A stretch of 43,128 nucleotides of DNA. Source: Actinomycetes bacterium (GTDB taxonomy: Bacteria; Actinomycetota; Acidimicrobiia; Acidimicrobiales; RAAP-2). Of the stretch, positions 15,251 through 27,741 are shown piece by piece (the first letter of the stretch is position 1; every line of letters begins with the position of its first letter). Location: positions 1-43,128 of the forward strand of contig JAJXXA010000128.1 in the NCBI GenBank assembly GCA_021781335.1, written 5' to 3'. A model generated the notes under the pieces. That model worked only from the letters and a program-made list of their open reading frames with translations. It was not told the DNA's origin and made no database searches. The position numbers were made by a program, and so were the translations under genes.

Positions 15251-18200
15251 TTGACGTCTCGGTCCACTAGCCCGGAGCGCTTTAACTTCTCGGCACTGGG
15301 TGAAGCACACCCCCTGCCCAACCTCCTCGAAATTCAGCGAGACAGCTTCGACCTTTTCATGAAACAGGGTCTGCGTGAGGCTTTTGAAGCCCTTTCGCCG
15401 ATCACTGACTTCACTGGTCGACTGTCGCTTGAACTCGAGTTCGATCCCGATGATGCGGATCTGAAGAGCCCCCCCAAATTCACCGTCGAGGAGTGCCGCC
15501 AGCGCGCCACGACGTACTCCCAGCCGATCTTCGTGCGCGCACGGTTCTTGAACTCAGAGACTGGTGAGATCAAAGAGCAGACCGTGTTCATGGGTGACTT
15601 CCCGATCATGACCGAACAGGGCACCTTCATCATCAACGGCACCGAACGAGTTGTCGTCTCTCAGCTCGTGCGTTCGCCCGGCGTGTTGTTCCAACCCGGC
15701 AAGGACGAGAAGGTCGCCTTCGAAGGCACCATCCACCCGAGCCGCGGTGAGTGGCTCCAGGTCGACCTCGAAGAGAAGAAGAACAAGGCGGCCAACGCCG
15801 GCGCACGTATCGCGCGCAAGCGTCGCATCTCGATCTTCACGCTGCTTCGTGCGCTCGACACCGCCATGGACGAGAGCTTCTTCGAGAAGTTCGTCGCGCA
15901 CTTTGACTTCCTCGAGGACCAGTTCCACGCCGACTGGAAGAAGGCGCATCTCGAGATCGCCAAGCACATGGACAAGTACAACCTCGAGGACTCGCCCGAG
16001 AACTTCCTTCGCGCGAGCCAAGAGACCGCGTGGCTCGAGATCTACCGTCGCGCGCGTCCGGGCGAAGTCCAGACCATCGAGGCTGCTCGTCAGTACTTCG
16101 AAGGCGCATTCTTCTCCGAGAAGCGTTACGACCTCAGCCGTGTCGGGCGCTACAAGCTCGACCGCAAGCTCGGCGCCGAAGTCGCGAAGAACGTCGAACT
16201 GTTCGGCGACCTCTTGGAGCGTCCGAACGAGGACCTGCACGTGTTGTCCAAGGCCGAGGTCCTCGCGACCGCGACGTACTTGTTGAACCTCGCACGTGAC
16301 CGCACGGCCAAAGAGACCGCGTACCACATCGACGACCAGGACCACTTCGCGAACCGCCGCATCAGGAGCGTGGGCGAGCTGATCCAGAACGCACTGCGCA
16401 CGGGTCTTTCGCGTATGGAGCGTGTCGTGCGTGAGCGCATGAACACCCAAGACGTCGAGGCGATCGCGCCCCAGACGCTCATCAACATTCGTCCCGTGAT
16501 GTCCGCGATCAAGGAATTCTTCGCGACCTCGCAGCTGAGCCAGTTCATGGACCAGAACAACCCGTTGTCGGGCCTCACCCACAAGCGCCGTCTCTCCGCG
16601 CTTGGACCGGGTGGTCTGTCACGTGAGCGTGCCGGTCTTGAAGTGCGAGACGTCCACTCGTCGCACTACGGACGTATGTGCCCGATCGAGACCCCTGAGG
16701 GCCCGAACGTGGGTCTGATTGGCTACCTCGCGAACTACGCGCGCATCAACGAGTACGGCTTCATCGAGACGCCGTACCGCGTCGTGTCGGGTGGTCGTGT
16801 GACGGGCGAGATCCGTTACTTCACCGCCGACGAGGAAGAGCGCTTCGTCATCGCCCAGGCCAACACCGAGTTGGACGAGAAGGGTGCCATCAAGGCCGAG
16901 CGCGTCCTCGTACGTCGAGGCCCGATCGGCACGGGACTTCGCGTCGGTGCGTCCAACAAATCCTCCTCGACCACCTCAGAGATCGACTTCGTTCGACCCG
17001 AGGAAGTCGAATTGATGGACGTCTCGACCAAGCAGGTCATCTCGGTTGCCACCTCACTGATCCCCTTCGTCGAGCACGACGACGCCCAGCGCGCATTGAT
17101 GGGTGCCAACATGCAAAAGCAGGCCGTGCCGCTCATCATGCCCGAGGCGCCCTTTGTCGGTACCGGCATGGAGGCTCGCGCCGCGCTCGACTCGGGTGAC
17201 GTCCTCATCGCCGAGGGCGACGGTGTCGTGCGCTCGGTGTCGGGAGACCGCATCGTCGTTGAGTACGAGAAGGACGTCACGGACCGCTACGGCAAGACCT
17301 TGGGCAAGAAGCAGTACAACTTGAACAAGTTCCGTCGTTCGAACCAGGACACCTCGATCAACCAGAAGCCCCTCGTGTTCGGTGGCGAGGTCGTCAAGTC
17401 CGGCGACCTGCTCGCTGACGGCACGAGCACGTCCAACGGCGAACTCGCCCTGGGCAAGAACCTGCTCGTGGCGTACATGCCGTGGGAGGGCTACAACTAC
17501 GAAGACGCCATCATCTTGAACGAGCGACTCGTTCGAGACGACGTGCTGACGTCGATCCACGTGAAGGAATACGAGATCGACGCTCGCGACACCAAGCTCG
17601 GTGCCGAAGAGATCACCCGTGACATCCCGAACCTGCCCGACGACATCTTGGCCGACCTCGACGACCGGGGCATCGTGCGCATCGGCGCCGAAGTCCAGCC
17701 CGGTGACATCCTGGTCGGCAAGGTCACACCTAAGGGTGAGACCGAGCAGTCGCCCGAAGAGCGCTTGTTGCGAGCGATCTTCGGTGAGAAGGCGCGCGAA
17801 GTGCGTGACACCTCACTGAAGGTTCCCCACGGCGAGTCCGGCAAGGTCATCGACGTCAAGGTGTACAGCCGTGACGAAGACCACGAGATGCAGCCCGGCG
17901 TGAACCAGCTCGTCAAGGTCTACGTCGCCCAGAAGCGCAAGATCTCCGAAGGCGACAAGCTCGCGGGACGACACGGCAACAAGGGTGTCATCTCGAAGAT
18001 CCTGCCCGAAGAGGACATGCCCTTCATGGCCGACGGTACCCCCGTCGACATCATCTTGAGCCCCCTCGGTGTGCCGAGTCGTATGAACGTCGGCCAGGTG
18101 CTCGAGAGTCACTTGGGCTACGCCGCCCGTCACGGGTGGCAGGGTATCGACGTGAACCCCACGGTTGGTACCTCGGGTCACGCCGACCAGGCCGATCCCG

Positions 18201-18934
18201 CGAAGCGTCCGTATCGAAAGACCCGTCCGCGCACCGAACCCGCGGTCTACGTCGCCACGCCATCGTTCGACGGTGCGCACTGGGACGAGACCGAGCGTGC
18301 GAAGGACAAGCCGACGATCCAGCACACGTTCGCCACACTGAACGTCGATGGCGCCAACGGCAAGCGTCTGCTCGCCGGTGACAACGACGGCAAGGTCACC
18401 TTGTTCAACGGTCGCACCGGCGAGATGTACGACAACCCGATCTCGGTCGGCTACGCGTACATCTTGAAGTTGGCGCACATGGTCGACGACAAGATCCACG
18501 CCCGCTCGACGGGTCCGTACTCGATGATCACCGCCCAGCCCCTTGGTGGTAAGGCCCAGTTCGGTGGCCAGCGCTTTGGTGAGATGGAAGTGTGGGCCCT
18601 CGAGGCCTACGGTGCCGCCTACGCCCTGCAGGAGCTGTTGACGGTCAAGTCCGACGACATGAAGGGCCGCGAGCGCGCCTACGAAGCGATCGTCAAGGGT
18701 CAGAACCTCCCCGAGCCGGGTATCCCCGAATCGTTCAAGGTTCTCATCAAAGAAATGCAGTCACTCTGTCTCAACGTGGAGGTGCGCGACAAGGTCGGTG
18801 CTCACGTGGACCTTGCTGACACCGAAGAGGACTTCTTCTCGGTCACGCGCGAGTTGGGTATCGACATCAGTCGACCCGAGCGCGGCAGTGACGAAGAAGA
18901 CGCCCGCCGTGCCGCCGAAAGGAAGTTGTCATGA
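15251..18934 (+). CDS. rpoB: DNA-directed RNA polymerase subunit beta
   Basis: The catalytic beta subunit, 1227 residues. The start is TTG 15251, supported by GGAGGA seven bases upstream. The rifampicin pocket reads [20 protein letters not shown] followed by [10 protein letters not shown], with the Asp, His and Ser residues whose change gives resistance all in the sensitive form. [31 protein letters not shown] and the C-terminal [20 protein letters not shown] are all present. The end overlaps rpoC by four bases (ATGA), indicating translational coupling. Confidence 0.99.
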   Translation: MTSRSTSPERFNFSALGEAHPLPNLLEIQRDSFDLFMKQGLREAFEALSPITDFTGRLSLELEFDPDDADLKSPPKFTVEECRQRATTYSQPIFVRARFLNSETGEIKEQTVFMGDFPIMTEQGTFIINGTERVVVSQLVRSPGVLFQPGKDEKVAFEGTIHPSRGEWLQVDLEEKKNKAANAGARIARKRRISIFTLLRALDTAMDESFFEKFVAHFDFLEDQFHADWKKAHLEIAKHMDKYNLEDSPENFLRASQETAWLEIYRRARPGEVQTIEAARQYFEGAFFSEKRYDLSRVGRYKLDRKLGAEVAKNVELFGDLLERPNEDLHVLSKAEVLATATYLLNLARDRTAKETAYHIDDQDHFANRRIRSVGELIQNALRTGLSRMERVVRERMNTQDVEAIAPQTLINIRPVMSAIKEFFATSQLSQFMDQNNPLSGLTHKRRLSALGPGGLSRERAGLEVRDVHSSHYGRMCPIETPEGPNVGLIGYLANYARINEYGFIETPYRVVSGGRVTGEIRYFTADEEERFVIAQANTELDEKGAIKAERVLVRRGPIGTGLRVGASNKSSSTTSEIDFVRPEEVELMDVSTKQVISVATSLIPFVEHDDAQRALMGANMQKQAVPLIMPEAPFVGTGMEARAALDSGDVLIAEGDGVVRSVSGDRIVVEYEKDVTDRYGKTLGKKQYNLNKFRRSNQDTSINQKPLVFGGEVVKSGDLLADGTSTSNGELALGKNLLVAYMPWEGYNYEDAIILNERLVRDDVLTSIHVKEYEIDARDTKLGAEEITRDIPNLPDDILADLDDRGIVRIGAEVQPGDILVGKVTPKGETEQSPEERLLRAIFGEKAREVRDTSLKVPHGESGKVIDVKVYSRDEDHEMQPGVNQLVKVYVAQKRKISEGDKLAGRHGNKGVISKILPEEDMPFMADGTPVDIILSPLGVPSRMNVGQVLESHLGYAARHGWQGIDVNPTVGTSGHADQADPAKRPYRKTRPRTEPAVYVATPSFDGAHWDETERAKDKPTIQHTFATLNVDGANGKRLLAGDNDGKVTLFNGRTGEMYDNPISVGYAYILKLAHMVDDKIHARSTGPYSMITAQPLGGKAQFGGQRFGEMEVWALEAYGAAYALQELLTVKSDDMKGRERAYEAIVKGQNLPEPGIPESFKVLIKEMQSLCLNVEVRDKVGAHVDLADTEEDFFSVTRELGIDISRPERGSDEEDARRAAERKLS

Positions 18935-21900
18935 GTCCCCTAGACGTCAACCAGTTCGACGAACTGAGCATTGGTCTCGCCACCGCCCAGAACATCCGTA
19001 GTTGGTCCTCGGGAGAAGTGAAGAAGCCCGAGACCATCAACTACCGCACCCTGCGTCCCGAGAAGGACGGCCTGTTCTGCGAGAAGATCTTCGGACCGCA
19101 GAAGGCCTGGGAGTGCGCGTGTGGCAAGTACAAGCGCGTACGTTTCAAAGGCATTGTCTGCGAGCGCTGTGGCGTTGAAGTCACCAGTGACAAGGTCCGT
19201 CGCGACCGCATGGGCCACATCGCGCTGTCGGCGCCGGTGGTGCACATCTGGTACCTGCGCGGTACCCGTTCGTGGCTCGCGTACCTGCTCATGGGTACAG
19301 CTCCCAAAGAGGAGCTGAAGGCCAAGCAGCTCGAGAAGGTCATCTACTTCGCCGCCCACATGGTCACCTACATCGACGTCGATCGACGCCACGCGGACCT
19401 GGCTGAACTGCGCCAGGGACTCGCCGAGGAATTGCTCGAGATCGCCGAGCGAGAAGTGAAGGCGCTCGACAACAAGCTCAAAGAGCTCGAGGCCCGTGCC
19501 GCGAAGCTCGAGGCCGACGGCGCCAAAGAGTCAGAACTGCGAGCGCTCCAGCGCGGCACCGAGAAGGAACTCGACGGCGTGCGTTCGCGCTTCGCCGAAG
19601 AGCGCGAACTCGCCAAGCAGGCGTTCGACACCTTCGAGGGCTTGCACTCGCGTCAGATCATCGAAGACGAAGTGCTCTATCGCGAGATGGACTTTCGCTA
19701 CGGCGAGTACTTCGAAGGCGGCATGGGCGCGAACGCGATCCTCCAGCTGATCGACCGCATGGACCTCGACGAGGAAGAGCGCGTCATGCGCGAGATGATC
19801 GACGCGAAGGACGGCCGAAAGCCACTGAGCGCCCAGCGTCACGCGAAGTTCTTGAAGCGTCTCGCCATCGTGCAGTCCTTTAACCGACGTGACGACCAGG
19901 GTCGTCGATTGAACGACCCTCGCGCCATGATCTTGGAGGCTGTGCCGGTCATTCCTCCAGACCTTCGCCCGATGGTCCAGCTCGACGGTGGCCGTTTCGC
20001 CACGAGCGACCTCAACGACCTCTATCGCCGCGTCATCAACCGCAACAACCGCTTGAAGCGACTGCTCGACCTCGGTGCGCCCGACATCATTGTCAACAAC
20101 GAGAAGCGCATGCTGCAAGAAGCGGTGGACGCGTTGTTCGACAACGGTCGTCGTGGCCGTCCGGTGGCGGGCCAGAGCGGTCGTCCCCTGAAGAGTCTCT
20201 CGGACATGTTGAAGGGTAAGCAGGGACGGTTCCGCCAGAACCTGCTCGGTAAGCGCGTTGACTACTCGGGCCGTTCGGTCATCGTGGTCGGCCCCCAGCT
20301 CAAGCTGCACCAGTGTGGTCTGCCCAAGATGATGGCCCTCGAGCTCTTCAAGCCCTTCGTCATGAAGCGACTGATCGAGACCCAGATGGCTCAGAACATC
20401 AAGAGCGCCAAGCGCATGGTCGAGCGTCGCAAGGCGGTCGTGTGGGACGTCCTCGAAGAGGTCATCCGCGAGCACCCGGTGCTGTTGAACCGTGCGCCGA
20501 CCTTGCACCGTTTGGGTATCCAGGCGTTCGAGCCCGTCCTCGTCGACGGCAAGGCCATCCAGATCCACCCCCTCGTCTGCAAGGCGTTCAACGCTGACTT
20601 CGACGGTGACCAGATGGCTGTGCACGTGCCGCTCTCGGCCGAAGCACAGGCAGAAGCTCGCATCTTGATGCTTTCGACGAACAACATCTTCACGCCCGCG
20701 ACGGGTCGCCCCATCACCGAGCCCGCCCAGGACATGGTGTTCGGTGCGTACTACCTGACGCTGCCGGCCGAGAGCGAAGTCGAGAATCCTCGTGTCTTTC
20801 GTCACGTGTACGAGATCGAGAACGCTCTGGGCGACAAGACCATCAACCTTCGTACCCCCATCCAGATCCGTCCCCTCGAGGGTTCGTCACTCGACGCGCG
20901 CCTCGAGGCCATGGGCATCGAGGTCGTGGGTGCGAGCCGTTCATTGGTCACCACGCCCGGTCGCGTGTTCTTCAACGAGGCTTTGCCCTTCGGGTTTCGC
21001 TACGTGAACGAACTGATCGGCAAGAACGCGACACCCATCGGGGTCATCGTCGAGGAGATCTCTGGTGGTTTCGGCCGTCAAGAGGTCGCCGAGGCGCTCG
21101 ACTCGATCAAGTCGCTGGGCTTTCGCTTCGCCACCCAGTCGGGTCTCACGATCTCGATCGATGACGTCGTGACGACCTCGGAGAAGGCCGCGATCCTCAA
21201 CAAGTACGAGGAGCAGGCCGCCAAGGTCGAAACGAACTACCGCCGAGGCGTGATCGTCGACGACGAGCGCCGCCAGCAGGAGATCGAGATCTGGACCAAC
21301 GCGAACAAGGAGGTCGGTGACGCCACCGACCGCGCCATGAACGCGATCGCCGACAACCCGATCCGCATGATGGTGGACTCGGGTGCTCGTGGTAACAGCC
21401 AGCAGATCCGCCAGATCGCCGCGATGAAGGGCCTCGTGTCCAACCCTCGTGGTGAGATGATCCCTCGCCCGATCAAGTCTTCGTTCCGCGAAGGCCTGTC
21501 GGTCCTCGAGTACTTCATCTCCACCCACGGCACCCGTAAGGGTCTGGGTGACACCGCACTTCGCACCGCCGACTCGGGGTACCTGACCCGTCGACTCGTC
21601 GACGTCGCCCAGGAGCTCATTGTCAAGGAGTTCGACTGCGGTGGGACGCGCGGTATGTGGATCGAGCACGTGGCGCCCGACACCCGCGCCCAGCGCGCGC
21701 ACCTCGAGACCAAGCTCTGGGGCCGTGTTGTGGCCGAAGACGTGGTCATGTCCGACGGTGAGGTCATTGCGCGCGGGACCATGCTGATGGCCGACGACGT
21801 CGAGCGCTTGCGCGACGATCCGGCGGTTTCGCGGGTACGTGTGCGCACAACTCTGACCTGCGACGCCGTCCAGGGCGTGTGCGCGGCCTGTTACGGACTC

Positions 21901-22959
21901 TCACTCGCCACCCACCAGCTCGTCGAGCTCGGTGAGGCCGTGGGCGTCATCGCGGCCCAGTCCATTGGTGAGCCGGGAACCCAGCTCACCATGCGTACCT
22001 TCCACTCGGGTGGTGTGACCGAGAGTGACATCACGCACGGTCTGCCGCGCGTGGTAGAGCTCTTCGAGGCCCGTACCCCTAAGGGTGCCGCCAAGGTCGC
22101 CGAGTTCTCGGGTGTGGTGCGCGTTGAACTGATCGGCCGTGAACGCAAGGTCACCGTCATTGGCAACGAGGGCGAAGTCCAAGAAGAGTCGATCTCGATC
22201 GCTCGTCACCTGCACGTCGAGGACGGCCAAGAGGTCGAAGTCGGCACCCCGCTGCACGACGGTCCGCTCGACCCCAAGCTCATGATGAAGTTCCGTGGTA
22301 CCCGTGAGACCCAGCAATACCTGGTCGAAGAGGTCCAGAACGTCTACCGTGACCAGGGTGTGTCGATCCACGACAAGCACATCGAGCTGATCGTTCGCCA
22401 GATGACCCGTCGAGTCCAGATCGTCGACGCCGGAGAGTCCCCGTGGCTGCCCGGTGCGATGGTGGACGTCAAGTTGTTCAACGACACCAACGACGCCCTC
22501 GAAGAGAACAACAAGGAAGCCGCGGACGGCCGTGCCCAGTTGATGGGTATCACCAAGGCCTCGCTCGCGACCGACTCGTGGCTCTCGGCCGCCTCGTTCC
22601 AAGAGACGACCAGGGTCCTCACCGAGGCCGCCATCGAAGGCAAGCGCGACCACCTCGTTGGTCTGAAGGAAAACATCATCATCGGTAAGTTGATCCCCGC
22701 CGGATCGGGCCTCGAGTACTACAACAAGCGCGAGCTTCGTTTGGACATGCCCGACGCCGAGCTGCTGCCCGCCTGGGCGCAGGTCTCCGACGACGACTTG
22801 GATCTGGCCAGCCTTTTGGGTGAGATCGGTGGCGAAGACACCTTCAGCGCCGACCTGTCGGCCTTCCAGAACATCGGAACCGCCACCTACGACGAGTCCG
22901 CGCTGCCCGAGGATGACGAAGTTCGCCCCGAAAACGAGCTCGGCGGTCAGGCTCTCTAA
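18931..22959 (+). CDS. rpoC: DNA-directed RNA polymerase subunit beta'
   Basis: The beta' subunit, 1342 residues, holding the catalytic magnesium in NADFDGD (residues 554-560; Asp556, Asp558, Asp560). The N-terminal zinc ribbon uses Cys62, Cys64, Cys77 and Cys80. A coiled-coil insert at about residues 170-240 (rich in Lys, Glu, Ala) matches that of actinobacterial RpoC. The second zinc site, in [13 protein letters not shown], is followed by [20 protein letters not shown] and the trigger-loop region MRTFHSGG. It ends in an acidic tail. A hairpin follows the stop codon. Confidence 0.99.
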   Translation: MSPLDVNQFDELSIGLATAQNIRSWSSGEVKKPETINYRTLRPEKDGLFCEKIFGPQKAWECACGKYKRVRFKGIVCERCGVEVTSDKVRRDRMGHIALSAPVVHIWYLRGTRSWLAYLLMGTAPKEELKAKQLEKVIYFAAHMVTYIDVDRRHADLAELRQGLAEELLEIAEREVKALDNKLKELEARAAKLEADGAKESELRALQRGTEKELDGVRSRFAEERELAKQAFDTFEGLHSRQIIEDEVLYREMDFRYGEYFEGGMGANAILQLIDRMDLDEEERVMREMIDAKDGRKPLSAQRHAKFLKRLAIVQSFNRRDDQGRRLNDPRAMILEAVPVIPPDLRPMVQLDGGRFATSDLNDLYRRVINRNNRLKRLLDLGAPDIIVNNEKRMLQEAVDALFDNGRRGRPVAGQSGRPLKSLSDMLKGKQGRFRQNLLGKRVDYSGRSVIVVGPQLKLHQCGLPKMMALELFKPFVMKRLIETQMAQNIKSAKRMVERRKAVVWDVLEEVIREHPVLLNRAPTLHRLGIQAFEPVLVDGKAIQIHPLVCKAFNADFDGDQMAVHVPLSAEAQAEARILMLSTNNIFTPATGRPITEPAQDMVFGAYYLTLPAESEVENPRVFRHVYEIENALGDKTINLRTPIQIRPLEGSSLDARLEAMGIEVVGASRSLVTTPGRVFFNEALPFGFRYVNELIGKNATPIGVIVEEISGGFGRQEVAEALDSIKSLGFRFATQSGLTISIDDVVTTSEKAAILNKYEEQAAKVETNYRRGVIVDDERRQQEIEIWTNANKEVGDATDRAMNAIADNPIRMMVDSGARGNSQQIRQIAAMKGLVSNPRGEMIPRPIKSSFREGLSVLEYFISTHGTRKGLGDTALRTADSGYLTRRLVDVAQELIVKEFDCGGTRGMWIEHVAPDTRAQRAHLETKLWGRVVAEDVVMSDGEVIARGTMLMADDVERLRDDPAVSRVRVRTTLTCDAVQGVCAACYGLSLATHQLVELGEAVGVIAAQSIGEPGTQLTMRTFHSGGVTESDITHGLPRVVELFEARTPKGAAKVAEFSGVVRVELIGRERKVTVIGNEGEVQEESISIARHLHVEDGQEVEVGTPLHDGPLDPKLMMKFRGTRETQQYLVEEVQNVYRDQGVSIHDKHIELIVRQMTRRVQIVDAGESPWLPGAMVDVKLFNDTNDALEENNKEAADGRAQLMGITKASLATDSWLSAASFQETTRVLTEAAIEGKRDHLVGLKENIIIGKLIPAGSGLEYYNKRELRLDMPDAELLPAWAQVSDDDLDLASLLGEIGGEDTFSADLSAFQNIGTATYDESALPEDDEVRPENELGGQAL

Positions 22960-22970
22960 CGACCAGGCCA

Positions 22971-22995
22971 CGCCGCCGGCCTCGTGCCGGCGGCG
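22971..22995 (+). terminator. GC hairpin after rpoC (T-less)
   Basis: CGCCGCCGGC (22971-22980) pairs with GCCGGCGGCG (22986-22995) around CTCGT. There is no T-tract, and the rpsL promoter begins four bases later. It is probably a terminator or attenuator between rpoBC and the str genes. Confidence 0.6.
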
Positions 22996-22998
22996 GGC

Positions 22999-23028
22999 TT
23001 GCCGTTGTGAGGTGGTTTGTCGTAGGAT
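22999..23028 (+). promoter_or_regulatory. rpsL (str operon) promoter
   Basis: TTGCCG (22999-23004) and TAGGAT (23023-23028) are 18 bases apart; the start would be near 23035. The mRNA then opens with a 7-bp hairpin, CGTGCAG/CTGCACG (23039-23059), 35 bases before the rpsL start. Confidence 0.55.
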
Positions 23029-23094
23029 AGAAAGTCCGCGTGCAGGCGTTCTCTGCACGTTCCATGAACGAAGTACAACTAGAAGAGGTTCCGC

Positions 23095-23466
23095 GTGCCC
23101 ACAATTGCACAGTTGGTCCGAAAAGGCCGGCAGGACAAAGTATCCAAGACCAAGACGCCCGCGCTGAAGGGTGCCCCGCAGCGACGCGGCGTGTGCACCC
23201 GTGTGCACACCGTCACGCCCAAGAAGCCCAACTCGGCGCTTCGAAAGGTGGCCCGTGTGCGCTTGACGTCAGGTGTCGAGGTCACGGCGTACATCCCCGG
23301 TGTCGGACACAACCTCCAAGAGCACTCCATCGTGCTCGTGCGTGGTGGACGTGTGAAGGACCTCCCCGGTGTTCGCTACAAGATCATCCGCGGCGCGCTC
23401 GACACCTCAGGTGTGCGTGACCGTAAGCAAGCCCGTAGTCGCTACGGTGCAAAGAAGGAGAGCTAA
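23095..23466 (+). CDS. rpsL: 30S ribosomal protein S12
   Basis: S12 sits at the decoding centre and controls accuracy. 123 residues with a GTG start. The segment [19 protein letters not shown] carries the lysine (E. coli Lys42/43) that is changed in streptomycin-resistant mutants, here in the sensitive form; VGHNLQEHS and [15 protein letters not shown] are standard. It opens the str operon with rpsG, fusA and tuf. Its TAA shares a base with the rpsG start codon. Confidence 0.98.
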   Translation: MPTIAQLVRKGRQDKVSKTKTPALKGAPQRRGVCTRVHTVTPKKPNSALRKVARVRLTSGVEVTAYIPGVGHNLQEHSIVLVRGGRVKDLPGVRYKIIRGALDTSGVRDRKQARSRYGAKKES

Positions 23467-23936
23467 TGCCTCGCAAAGGTCCCGCCGTTCGTCGTGAAGT
23501 ACCGGCCGACCCCATCTACAAGTCGGTCCTGGTCACCCAGATCACCAACAAGGTCCTCGAGCGCGGCAAGCGCACCATCGCCGAGCGCATTGTCTACACC
23601 GCACTCGAGACCGTCGAGCAAAAGACCGGTACCGACCCGGTCGCCACGCTCAAGCGGGCCCTCGAGAACGTTCGCCCCGAACTCGAAGTGAAGAGCCGCC
23701 GCGTCGGTGGCACGACCTATCAGGTCCCCATGGAAGTGCGCCCGCGTCGCTCGACGACCCTGGCCATCCGTTGGTTGACCGACTTCGCGAAGAAGCGCCG
23801 CGAGAAGACCATGGCCGAGCGCCTGGCCAACGAGATCATCGACGCCAGCAACGGCGTCGGCGCGGCCGTCAAGCGCCGTGAAGACATGGCCAAGATGGCC
23901 GAGTCCAACAAGGCGTTCGCGCACTACCGCTGGTAA
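23466..23936 (+). CDS. rpsG: 30S ribosomal protein S7
   Basis: S7 nucleates assembly of the 30S head and contacts the E-site tRNA. 156 residues, the usual bacterial length; [30 protein letters not shown] and the C-terminal [17 protein letters not shown] are diagnostic. It begins inside the rpsL stop (TAATG), so the two are translationally coupled. In E. coli S7 represses the str operon; no such site is evident in the one-base junction here. Confidence 0.98.
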   Translation: MPRKGPAVRREVPADPIYKSVLVTQITNKVLERGKRTIAERIVYTALETVEQKTGTDPVATLKRALENVRPELEVKSRRVGGTTYQVPMEVRPRRSTTLAIRWLTDFAKKRREKTMAERLANEIIDASNGVGAAVKRREDMAKMAESNKAFAHYRW

Positions 23937-23954
23937 TCAAAGAGAGTTATTGAA

Positions 23955-26042
23955 ATGACCGCACGCGAATACCCCCTCGATAAGGTTCGCAACATTGGCA
24001 TCATGGCCCACATCGACGCGGGTAAGACCACGACGACCGAGCGCATCTTGTTCTACACGGGCAAGAACTACAAGATCGGTGAAGTGCACGAAGGTGCCGC
24101 CACCATGGACTGGATGGTCCAAGAGCAAGAGCGTGGTATCACGATCACCTCTGCCGCCACCACGTGCTACTGGGACGGCTATCGCATCAACATCATCGAC
24201 ACCCCCGGTCACGTCGACTTCACCGTTGAAGTAGAGCGCTCACTGCGCGTGCTCGACGGCGCGGTCGCGGTCTTTGACGCCGTCGCCGGCGTCGAGCCCC
24301 AGACCGAGACGGTGTGGCGTCAGGCCAACAAGTACAACGTGCCGCGTATCTGCTTCGTGAACAAGATGGACCGGATCGGCGCGGACTTCTTTCGCTGTGT
24401 CGACATGATCCGTGACCGCCTGGACTGCGTGCCGGCGGTCATCCAACTGCCCATCGGTGCCGAAGCGGACTACAAGGGCATCATCGACATCTGCTCGATG
24501 ACCGCCACGATCTACCACGACGACAAGGGCGAGCAGCTCGAGGTCATCGAGATCCCCGAAGAGTACAAAGAGCAGGCCCAGCAGTACCACACCATGCTGC
24601 TCGACGTGCTCACCACCTTCGACGACGAGCTCATGGAAAAGGTGCTCAACGAAGAAGAGATCACCACCAAGGACATCCGCAGCGCGATCCGTCGCGGCAC
24701 CCTGGAGAACCACTGCGTGCCGATCCTGAACGGCACCGCGTTCAAGAACAAGGGCGTCCAGCCCATGCTCGACGCGGTCGTGGACTTCTTGCCCTCACCG
24801 CTCGACCTGCCGCCGACCCCGGGCACCAAGCCCGGCAAGGAAGACGTCCTCGAGCGCAAGCCCTCCGACGACGAGCCTTTCGCGGCACTCGCCTTCAAGA
24901 TCATGACCGACCCGTACGTCGGAAAATTGACGTACCTGCGCGTCTACTCGGGCACCTTGGAAAAGGGTGACACCGTGGTGAACACGACCAAGGGCATGAA
25001 AAAGGAGCGTCTCGGACGACTCTTGTTGATGCACGCGAACAACCGTGAAGACCTCGACACCATCCGCACCGGCGACATCGTCGCCGCGGTCGGCCTCAAG
25101 CAGGTCACGACCGGTGACACCTTGAGTTCCGTCGACCAGCCCATCCAGCTCGAGACACTCACCTTCCCCGAGCCCGTCATCCACGTCGCGGTCGAGCCTA
25201 AGACCAAGGCTGACCAGGAGAAGCTCTCCAAGGCGCTCTACGCCTTGTCAGAAGAAGACCCCACCTTCAGGGTGCGCACCGACGAAGAGACTGGCCAGAC
25301 CGTCATCTCGGGAATGGGCGAGTTGCACCTCGAAGTGCTGGTGGACCGCATGCTTCGTGAGTTCGCGGTGGACGCCAACGTCGGTAAGCCTCAGGTGGCC
25401 TACCGCGAGACCATCCGTAAGAAGGTCGAGAAGGTCGAAGAGAAGTACGTGCGCCAGACCGGTGGTAAGGGTCAGTACGGCCACGTCGTCATCACCCTGG
25501 AGCCCACGGGCCCCGGCGGTGGCTACGAGTTCGTCGATGAGATCTCGGGTGGCGTCATCCCCAAGGAATACATCGGACCGGTCAACCAGGGCATCACCGA
25601 AGCCCTCACCTCGGGCGTCCTCGCGGGCTACCAGGTGGTGGACGTACGTGTTCGCCTGACCTTTGGTAGCTACCACGACGTCGACTCTTCGGAGATGGCT
25701 TTCAAGATCGCGGGTTCAATCGCGGTCAAAAAGGCCGCCCGTCTCGCCAGCCCCGTGCTCTTGGAGCCGGTCATGGCCGTTGAGGTGGTGACCCCCGAGG
25801 ATTACATGGGCGACGTCATTGGTGACTTGTCATCGCGACGTGGTCGTGTCGAAGGCATGGAACAGAAGGGCAATAGTCAAGCAATTCGGGCACTTGTGCC
25901 CCTGGCCGACATGTTCGGCTACGCTACTGACCTGCGTTCTCGCACCCAAGGGCGCGCGACGTACACCATGCAGTTCCACTCGTACGCAGAAGTGCCGGAG
26001 TCGATTTCCAAGGAGATCGTCGCGAAGGCTACAGGCGCGTAA
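23955..26042 (+). CDS. fusA: Elongation factor G
   Basis: The translocation GTPase, 695 residues. The P-loop is [15 protein letters not shown] near the N-terminus, followed by switch [11 protein letters not shown] and the guanine motif NKMD. Domains II to V follow, with [10 protein letters not shown] in domain IV. The ATG lies 18 bases after rpsG, with a modest AGAG upstream. The length is standard and the three GTPase motifs are intact. Confidence 0.99.
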   Translation: MTAREYPLDKVRNIGIMAHIDAGKTTTTERILFYTGKNYKIGEVHEGAATMDWMVQEQERGITITSAATTCYWDGYRINIIDTPGHVDFTVEVERSLRVLDGAVAVFDAVAGVEPQTETVWRQANKYNVPRICFVNKMDRIGADFFRCVDMIRDRLDCVPAVIQLPIGAEADYKGIIDICSMTATIYHDDKGEQLEVIEIPEEYKEQAQQYHTMLLDVLTTFDDELMEKVLNEEEITTKDIRSAIRRGTLENHCVPILNGTAFKNKGVQPMLDAVVDFLPSPLDLPPTPGTKPGKEDVLERKPSDDEPFAALAFKIMTDPYVGKLTYLRVYSGTLEKGDTVVNTTKGMKKERLGRLLLMHANNREDLDTIRTGDIVAAVGLKQVTTGDTLSSVDQPIQLETLTFPEPVIHVAVEPKTKADQEKLSKALYALSEEDPTFRVRTDEETGQTVISGMGELHLEVLVDRMLREFAVDANVGKPQVAYRETIRKKVEKVEEKYVRQTGGKGQYGHVVITLEPTGPGGGYEFVDEISGGVIPKEYIGPVNQGITEALTSGVLAGYQVVDVRVRLTFGSYHDVDSSEMAFKIAGSIAVKKAARLASPVLLEPVMAVEVVTPEDYMGDVIGDLSSRRGRVEGMEQKGNSQAIRALVPLADMFGYATDLRSRTQGRATYTMQFHSYAEVPESISKEIVAKATGA

Positions 26043-26158
26043 GCAGTAAAAGGCTGGGAAACCAGCGATACCAAGGTCCAAACCGTCGTCGGGGAGGGCC
26101 GAAACAAACCGATCGGCCCGAGCGGACCGGTCACTAGAGAGAAAGTTAGTCCCCGACA
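26043..26158 (+). other. Structured fusA-tuf spacer / tuf leader
   Basis: A 116-base spacer with a GNRA hairpin GCTGG-GAAA-CCAGC (26053-26066), a stem GGGCCG/CGGCCC (26096-26119) and the palindrome GACCGGTC (26125-26132). I see no convincing promoter. It may adjust tuf expression separately from fusA by RNA processing or attenuation; that is inference. Confidence 0.4.
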
Positions 26159-27346
26159 ATGGCAAAGCAGAAGTTCGAGCGCACTAAGCCGCACGTAAAC
26201 ATCGGAACCATGGGCCACATTGACCACGGTAAGACCACTCTTACCGCGGCGATCACCAAGGTTCTTTCCACCCGCATCCCAGGAAGTGCCTTCACGCCGT
26301 TCGACCAGATCGACAAGGCCCCCGAAGAGCGCCAGCGCGGTATCACCATTTCGATCGCCCACGTTGAGTACGAGACGGAGAACCGTCACTACGCGCACGT
26401 GGACATGCCCGGTCACGCTGACTACGTGAAGAACATGATCACCGGCGCCGCCCAGGTCGACGGCGCGATCCTGGTCGTCTCGGCGACCGACGGTCCCATG
26501 CCCCAGACTCGTGAGCACGTGCTGCTCGCGCGCCAGGTCGGCGTCCCCTACATCGTGGTCGCGCTCAACAAGGCCGACATGGTCGAGGACGAGGAGCTCT
26601 TGGAGCTCGTCGAGATGGAGATCCGCGAGCTGCTCGACAGCTACGGCTTCCCGGGTGACACCACACCGATCGTTCGCGTGTCCGCACTGAAGGCCCTCGA
26701 GGGCGACGAGGCGTGGGGCGACAAGGTCATGGAGCTCATGGCCGCCGTCGACGCCTTCATCCCCGAGCCCGAGCGCGCCACCGACAAGCCGTTCCTCATG
26801 TCGATCGAGGACGTCATGTCCATCACCGGTCGTGGCACCGTCGTCACCGGCAAGGTCGAGCAGGGCGTGATCAAGGTCGGCGACGAAGTCGAGATCGTGG
26901 GCCTTCGCGACACCTCCAAGACCACCGTCACCGGCATCGAGATGTTCCGCAAGCTCCTCGACCAGGGCCAGGCTGGCGACAACCTGGGCGCCCTGCTTCG
27001 TGGTACGAAGAAGGAAGACGTCGAGCGTGGCCAGGTGCTCTGCAAGCCAGGCACCATCACCCCGCACACGGTCTTCGAGGCTTCGGTGTACGTGTTGACC
27101 AAGGACGAGGGTGGCCGCCACAAGCCGTTCTTCGCCAACTACCGTCCCCAGTTCTACTTCCGCACCACTGACGTCACCGGCACCATTGAGTTGCCCGCCG
27201 GTACCGAGATGGTCATGCCCGGTGACAACACCGAGATGACCGTCACCCTGGGTAAGCCAATCGCGATGGAAGAGGGCTTGACCTTCTCGATCCGCGAAGG
27301 TGGCCGCACCGTGGGTTCAGGCCGCGTCGTAAAGATCCTGAAGTAG
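26159..27346 (+). CDS. tuf: Elongation factor Tu
   Basis: The GTPase that brings aminoacyl-tRNA to the ribosome; 395 residues. [10 protein letters not shown] (P-loop), [12 protein letters not shown] (switch II) and NKADMV (guanine recognition) are intact, and [13 protein letters not shown] keeps the glutamine at the kirromycin-site position. Domain II and III hallmarks ([33 protein letters not shown]) are present. It is the only tuf in this window. rpsJ follows after seven bases, so they should share a transcript. Confidence 0.99.
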   Translation: MAKQKFERTKPHVNIGTMGHIDHGKTTLTAAITKVLSTRIPGSAFTPFDQIDKAPEERQRGITISIAHVEYETENRHYAHVDMPGHADYVKNMITGAAQVDGAILVVSATDGPMPQTREHVLLARQVGVPYIVVALNKADMVEDEELLELVEMEIRELLDSYGFPGDTTPIVRVSALKALEGDEAWGDKVMELMAAVDAFIPEPERATDKPFLMSIEDVMSITGRGTVVTGKVEQGVIKVGDEVEIVGLRDTSKTTVTGIEMFRKLLDQGQAGDNLGALLRGTKKEDVERGQVLCKPGTITPHTVFEASVYVLTKDEGGRHKPFFANYRPQFYFRTTDVTGTIELPAGTEMVMPGDNTEMTVTLGKPIAMEEGLTFSIREGGRTVGSGRVVKILK

Positions 27347-27353
27347 TCCGGTC

Positions 27354-27677
27354 ATGGCCGACAACCGACAAATGATCCGTATCCGGCTGAAGGCCTTCGA
27401 CCACGGCGTCTTGGACCAGTCCACCGCAAAGATCGTCCAGACGGTCGAGCGGACGAACGCTCGTGTGCAGGGGCCTGTGCCGCTGCCCACCGAGAAGCAC
27501 CGTTACACGGTCGTTCGCGGACCCCACAAGCACAAAGACAGTCGTGAGCACTTCGAAATGCGTGTTCACAAGCGCCTTTTGGACATCGTTGACCACACCG
27601 CGAAGACGGTTGATTCGCTCCAGCGACTCGACCTGCCGGCCGGTGTCGACATCGAGATCAAGATTCGCCAAGGCTGA
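27354..27677 (+). CDS. rpsJ: 30S ribosomal protein S10
   Basis: S10 (NusE) is a 30S head protein that also binds NusB and NusG in antitermination. The 107 residues include [29 protein letters not shown], and the loop [20 protein letters not shown]. It lies seven bases after tuf, and a terminator-like hairpin follows at once, so it appears to belong to the str-tuf transcript rather than to the S10 operon it usually leads. Confidence 0.98.
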   Translation: MADNRQMIRIRLKAFDHGVLDQSTAKIVQTVERTNARVQGPVPLPTEKHRYTVVRGPHKHKDSREHFEMRVHKRLLDIVDHTAKTVDSLQRLDLPAGVDIEIKIRQG

Positions 27678-27688
27678 GTAGTAGCGCC

Positions 27689-27722
27689 GGACCCCGCCAG
27701 TCGCTTTGCACTGGCGGGGTCC
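27689..27722 (+). terminator. Perfect 13-bp hairpin after rpsJ (T-less)
   Basis: GGACCCCGCCAGT (27689-27701) pairs perfectly with ACTGGCGGGGTCC (27710-27722) around an 8-base loop. No T-tract follows. It begins 12 bases after the rpsJ stop. The -35 of the next promoter lies in its loop and 3' arm. Confidence 0.7.
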
Positions 27723-27735
27723 AATGGTGTACGGT
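27706..27735 (+). promoter_or_regulatory. Promoter of the rplC-to-map ribosomal operon
   Basis: TTGCAC (27706-27711) and TACGGT (27730-27735) are 18 bases apart, with a start near 27742. The -35 overlaps the preceding hairpin. The -10 is near-consensus. This would drive the large ribosomal cluster independently of tuf-rpsJ. Confidence 0.5.
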
Positions 27736-27741
27736 TAAAGG

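Noticed and set aside
21901-23208. A 435-codon minus-strand frame over rpoC-rpsL
   Set aside because: Antisense shadow of rpoC and rpsL with a biased composition and no recognisable domain. The similar long antisense frames at 15554-16582 and 19531-20805 were rejected for the same reason.
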